In this document: piece by piece, positions 62,474-64,000 of the stretch
Layout: the number at the start of each line of letters is the position of its first letter
How positions within the stretch are numbered: position 1 is the first letter of the stretch
Source of the DNA: Microvirga vignae
GTDB lineage: Bacteria > Pseudomonadota > Alphaproteobacteria > Rhizobiales > Beijerinckiaceae
DNA: 64,000 nt
Assembly (NCBI RefSeq): GCF_001017175.1
Contig: NZ_LCYG01000015.1
Location: 1 to 64,000, forward strand
Direction of reading: 5' to 3'
The notes under the pieces: model-generated
The model's input: the letters and a program-made list of their open reading frames with translations, nothing else
Databases searched by the model: none
What the model was told of the DNA's origin: nothing
Position numbers and translations under genes: made by a program

Positions 62474-62499
62474 GACGCTCGTCCCGGTTATGGGGTTCC
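62474..62499 (-). promoter_or_regulatory. Candidate EcfG-type general stress promoter of otsA
   Basis: On the minus strand GGAAC (62499-62495) is followed after 17 bases by CGTC (62477-62474). The alphaproteobacterial EcfG consensus is GGAAC-N16/17-CGTT, so one base deviates. It is about 100 bases before otsA. Trehalose genes are typical EcfG targets in this group, which supports but does not prove the call. Confidence 0.4.
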
Positions 62500-62513
62500 A
62501 TTCTGAACTTTCT

Positions 62514-62665
62514 AGAGCGTCGGACCCAAAAGTGGACTTGCACTTCTGGGATTGATCCGATGCTCCCTTCATAGAGCAGCGCCTCGTGCGGACCCGAAGG
62601 TCCGCGTCAGCGACCCGATGGGCCACGTCAGTGAAAACCGGATTCACTTTTCCGCACGATGCGCT
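62514..62665. repeat. Dispersed palindromic repeat, copy 3
   Basis: GAGCGTCGGACCCAAAAGTGG is followed by the matching CACTTCTGGG...GATCCGATGC. The second dyad, GCGCCTCGTGCGGA to TTTTCCGCACGATGCGC, also carries the GGTCCGCGTCAG and GAAAACCGGATTCAC blocks of copy 1. It lies between the otsA promoter region and the fusion-protein terminator. The remaining bases of the 62374-62758 gap hold only the otsA leader and that terminator. Confidence 0.7.
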
Positions 62666-62700
62666 CGGTTTGGGGCTCCTGCCGAGATCTCGCCAGGCAA

Positions 62701-62734
62701 TAAAAAACCGCAGCCGGCACAAGGTCGGCTGCGG
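62701..62734 (-). terminator. Intrinsic terminator of the membrane fusion protein gene
   Basis: CCGCAGCCG (62708-62716) pairs perfectly with CGGCTGCGG (62726-62734) around a 9-base loop. On the minus strand the stem is followed directly by TTTTTTA. It stands 25 bases after the stop of the HlyD-type gene. Confidence 0.88.
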
Positions 62735-62758
62735 TCCGAACGCTAACCTCTGGATGAT

Positions 62759-64000
62759 CTAGTGCTCGCGGAAGGCGCGGGCGATCTGGTCCTTCATGGG
62801 CTTGAAGAAATATTCGAGAGGTGTGCGCTCGTTCACCTCGACGAAGACCTCTGCCTGCATGCCGGCGATCAGATGCAGGTTTCCGAGCCGCTTGATCTCG
62901 TCCTGCGGCAGCTCCACACGGATCGTGTAGAAGGTCATACCCGATTGCTGGTCGCGGGACACGTCGGCCGAGATGCGGCTGACGGTGCCATGGAGGTCGG
63001 GCATGTTGCGCGCATTCGAAGCATGCACCTTCACGGTCGCTTTCTGCCCAATCTTCACTTGATCGATCTCGTTGGGGAGAACCTTGGCCTCGAGCTCGAG
63101 CTTATCGTTCGTGGGAACGATGAGCATGACAGGCTCGGCCGGCGAAATGACGCCGCCGATGGTATGGACATTCAGCTGGTGCACATAGCCGTCGCTCGGG
63201 GCGCGGATGTCGATACGCTTCAGCTGATCCTCAGCCGCCACGCGACGCTCCGTGTACTCGGCGATCTTGCTCTGCATTTCGCGCAGCTCCTGCATGGCTT
63301 CCGCGCGCATCTGCTCGTCGATCTGGATGATCTGGAACGAGGTTTCGGCAATGCGGCTTTCAGCCTGCGCCACGGATGCGATCAGCTGGCCACGCTGGCC
63401 CTCGATGCTGGCGGCATCACGCTCGAGAGCGTTCAGGCGCGGAAGCTGCACCAGGTTCTTCTGGTAGAGATCGCGGACGCCTTTGAGTTCCTCGGTAATC
63501 AGCGCCGCCTCGCGGGCCTTCGCTTCCTGCTGAGCCCTCAGACCCGTGATCTCATCCTGAGACTGGGCAATCCGCTTCTTGAGCTGATCCTTCTGCGCAT
63601 CACGCGTGGCGCGGCGGGCATCGAAGAGGGTACGCTCGGAAGAAACGATCTTCTGAACGGCCGGATCGTTGAGGCGATTGGCAAATTCCGGCGGCATCTT
63701 GATCTCGGAGGCACCGTCGCGCTCGGCCTCGAGGCGCGCCAGTCGGCCGAGATACTCGTCGAGCTGTTTTGTAATCACCTGAAGGTTGGCGCGGGTCACC
63801 GTCTCGTCCAGACGGACCAGGAGATCGCCCGCCTTGACGCGGTCGCCATCCTTCACCTTCAGCTCACCGACGATACCGCCAGTAGCGTGCTGGATCTTCT
63901 TGACGCTGCTGTCGACGACGAACTGACCGCCGGCGACGACGGCACCCGACAGGGTCGAGGTGGCGGCCCACAGGCCGATCGTGCCGGCGAATAGAGCGAT
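62759..64000 (-). CDS. HlyD family type I secretion membrane fusion protein, 5' end outside window
   Basis: The 413 visible residues run open to the window edge, so the start (about 20-30 residues) is missing. A membrane segment is seen at the edge (LFAGTIGLWAATSTLSGAVV), then the lipoyl half QHATGGIVGELKVKDGD and VKAGDLLVRLDETV. A long coiled coil (about 80-270 of the visible part) follows, then the second lipoyl half IRAPSDGYVHQLNVHTIGGV and the C-terminal FYTIRVELPQDEI and GMQAEVFVEVNERTPLEYFF. It links an inner-membrane ABC exporter to an outer-membrane channel for protein secretion. The ABC partner is probably just beyond the window. Confidence 0.9.
   Translation of the reverse strand: MALFAGTIGLWAATSTLSGAVVAGGQFVVDSSVKKIQHATGGIVGELKVKDGDRVKAGDLLVRLDETVTRANLQVITKQLDEYLGRLARLEAERDGASEIKMPPEFANRLNDPAVQKIVSSERTLFDARRATRDAQKDQLKKRIAQSQDEITGLRAQQEAKAREAALITEELKGVRDLYQKNLVQLPRLNALERDAASIEGQRGQLIASVAQAESRIAETSFQIIQIDEQMRAEAMQELREMQSKIAEYTERRVAAEDQLKRIDIRAPSDGYVHQLNVHTIGGVISPAEPVMLIVPTNDKLELEAKVLPNEIDQVKIGQKATVKVHASNARNMPDLHGTVSRISADVSRDQQSGMTFYTIRVELPQDEIKRLGNLHLIAGMQAEVFVEVNERTPLEYFFKPMKDQIARAFREH

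Overview
This is a GC-rich chromosomal window from an alphaproteobacterium. It most resembles a Hyphomicrobiales (Rhizobiales) member of the Microvirga/Methylobacterium kind. The reasons are HWE-family sensor kinases, TRAP and family-5 ABC importers, otsBA beside a GH15 hydrolase, a YegD-type Hsp70 beside ppc, and palindromic intergenic repeats typical of that group. The assignment comes from gene content alone, without a marker gene.

Layout: (1) 0-5.8 kb holds a LOG-family protein, a chromate pair (rhodanese-ChrB and ChrA), a DapA-like lyase/SDR pair behind a long palindrome, and a 57-residue stress-type protein. (2) 5.8-12.6 kb holds ppc, a YegD-like Hsp70 and tex. (3) 12.6-18.6 kb holds a broken HWE kinase, a sarcosine/N-methyltryptophan oxidase, and a TPP riboswitch ahead of the thiamine importer thiBPQ. 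(4) 18.8-31.6 kb is a cell-wall amino-sugar salvage region: GlcNAc-type kinase, GntR regulator, SIS-type deaminase, nagA, an ABC importer, anmK, a cytosolic serine hydrolase, murQ, a second BadF-type kinase and a PfkB kinase. Similar TGGT-containing boxes precede three of its transcription units. (5) 31.8-34.9 kb holds an intact HWE kinase and prfC.

(6) 35.5-55.1 kb is a catabolic island. Twelve minus-strand genes packed as one operon (dctP-dctQ-dctM-Ldh-HpcH aldolase-amidohydrolase-GH88-cyclase-uronate-dehydrogenase-like SDR-CoA transferase-acyl-CoA dehydrogenase-MaoC) lie beside an acyl-CoA ligase, a frameshifted enoyl-CoA hydratase, an FCD-GntR regulator, a 2-hydroxyacid dehydrogenase, an EamA exporter, a second MaoC and a decayed copy of dctP. 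The combination suggests uptake of an organic acid or an acid-linked unsaturated uronide, followed by sugar-acid and CoA-ester degradation. The substrate cannot be named from the sequence.

(7) 55.3-62.4 kb holds an aspartoacylase-like M14 enzyme and a trehalose operon (otsA-otsB-GH15-glk). Its OtsA carries an N-terminal membrane sensor-like region, and a plausible EcfG-type promoter lies upstream. (8) The window ends inside a type I secretion membrane fusion protein. Three copies of a palindromic dispersed repeat, one 25-base dispersed repeat pair and several strong hairpins occupy the gaps. No tRNA, rRNA operon, CRISPR array or intact insertion sequence was seen.
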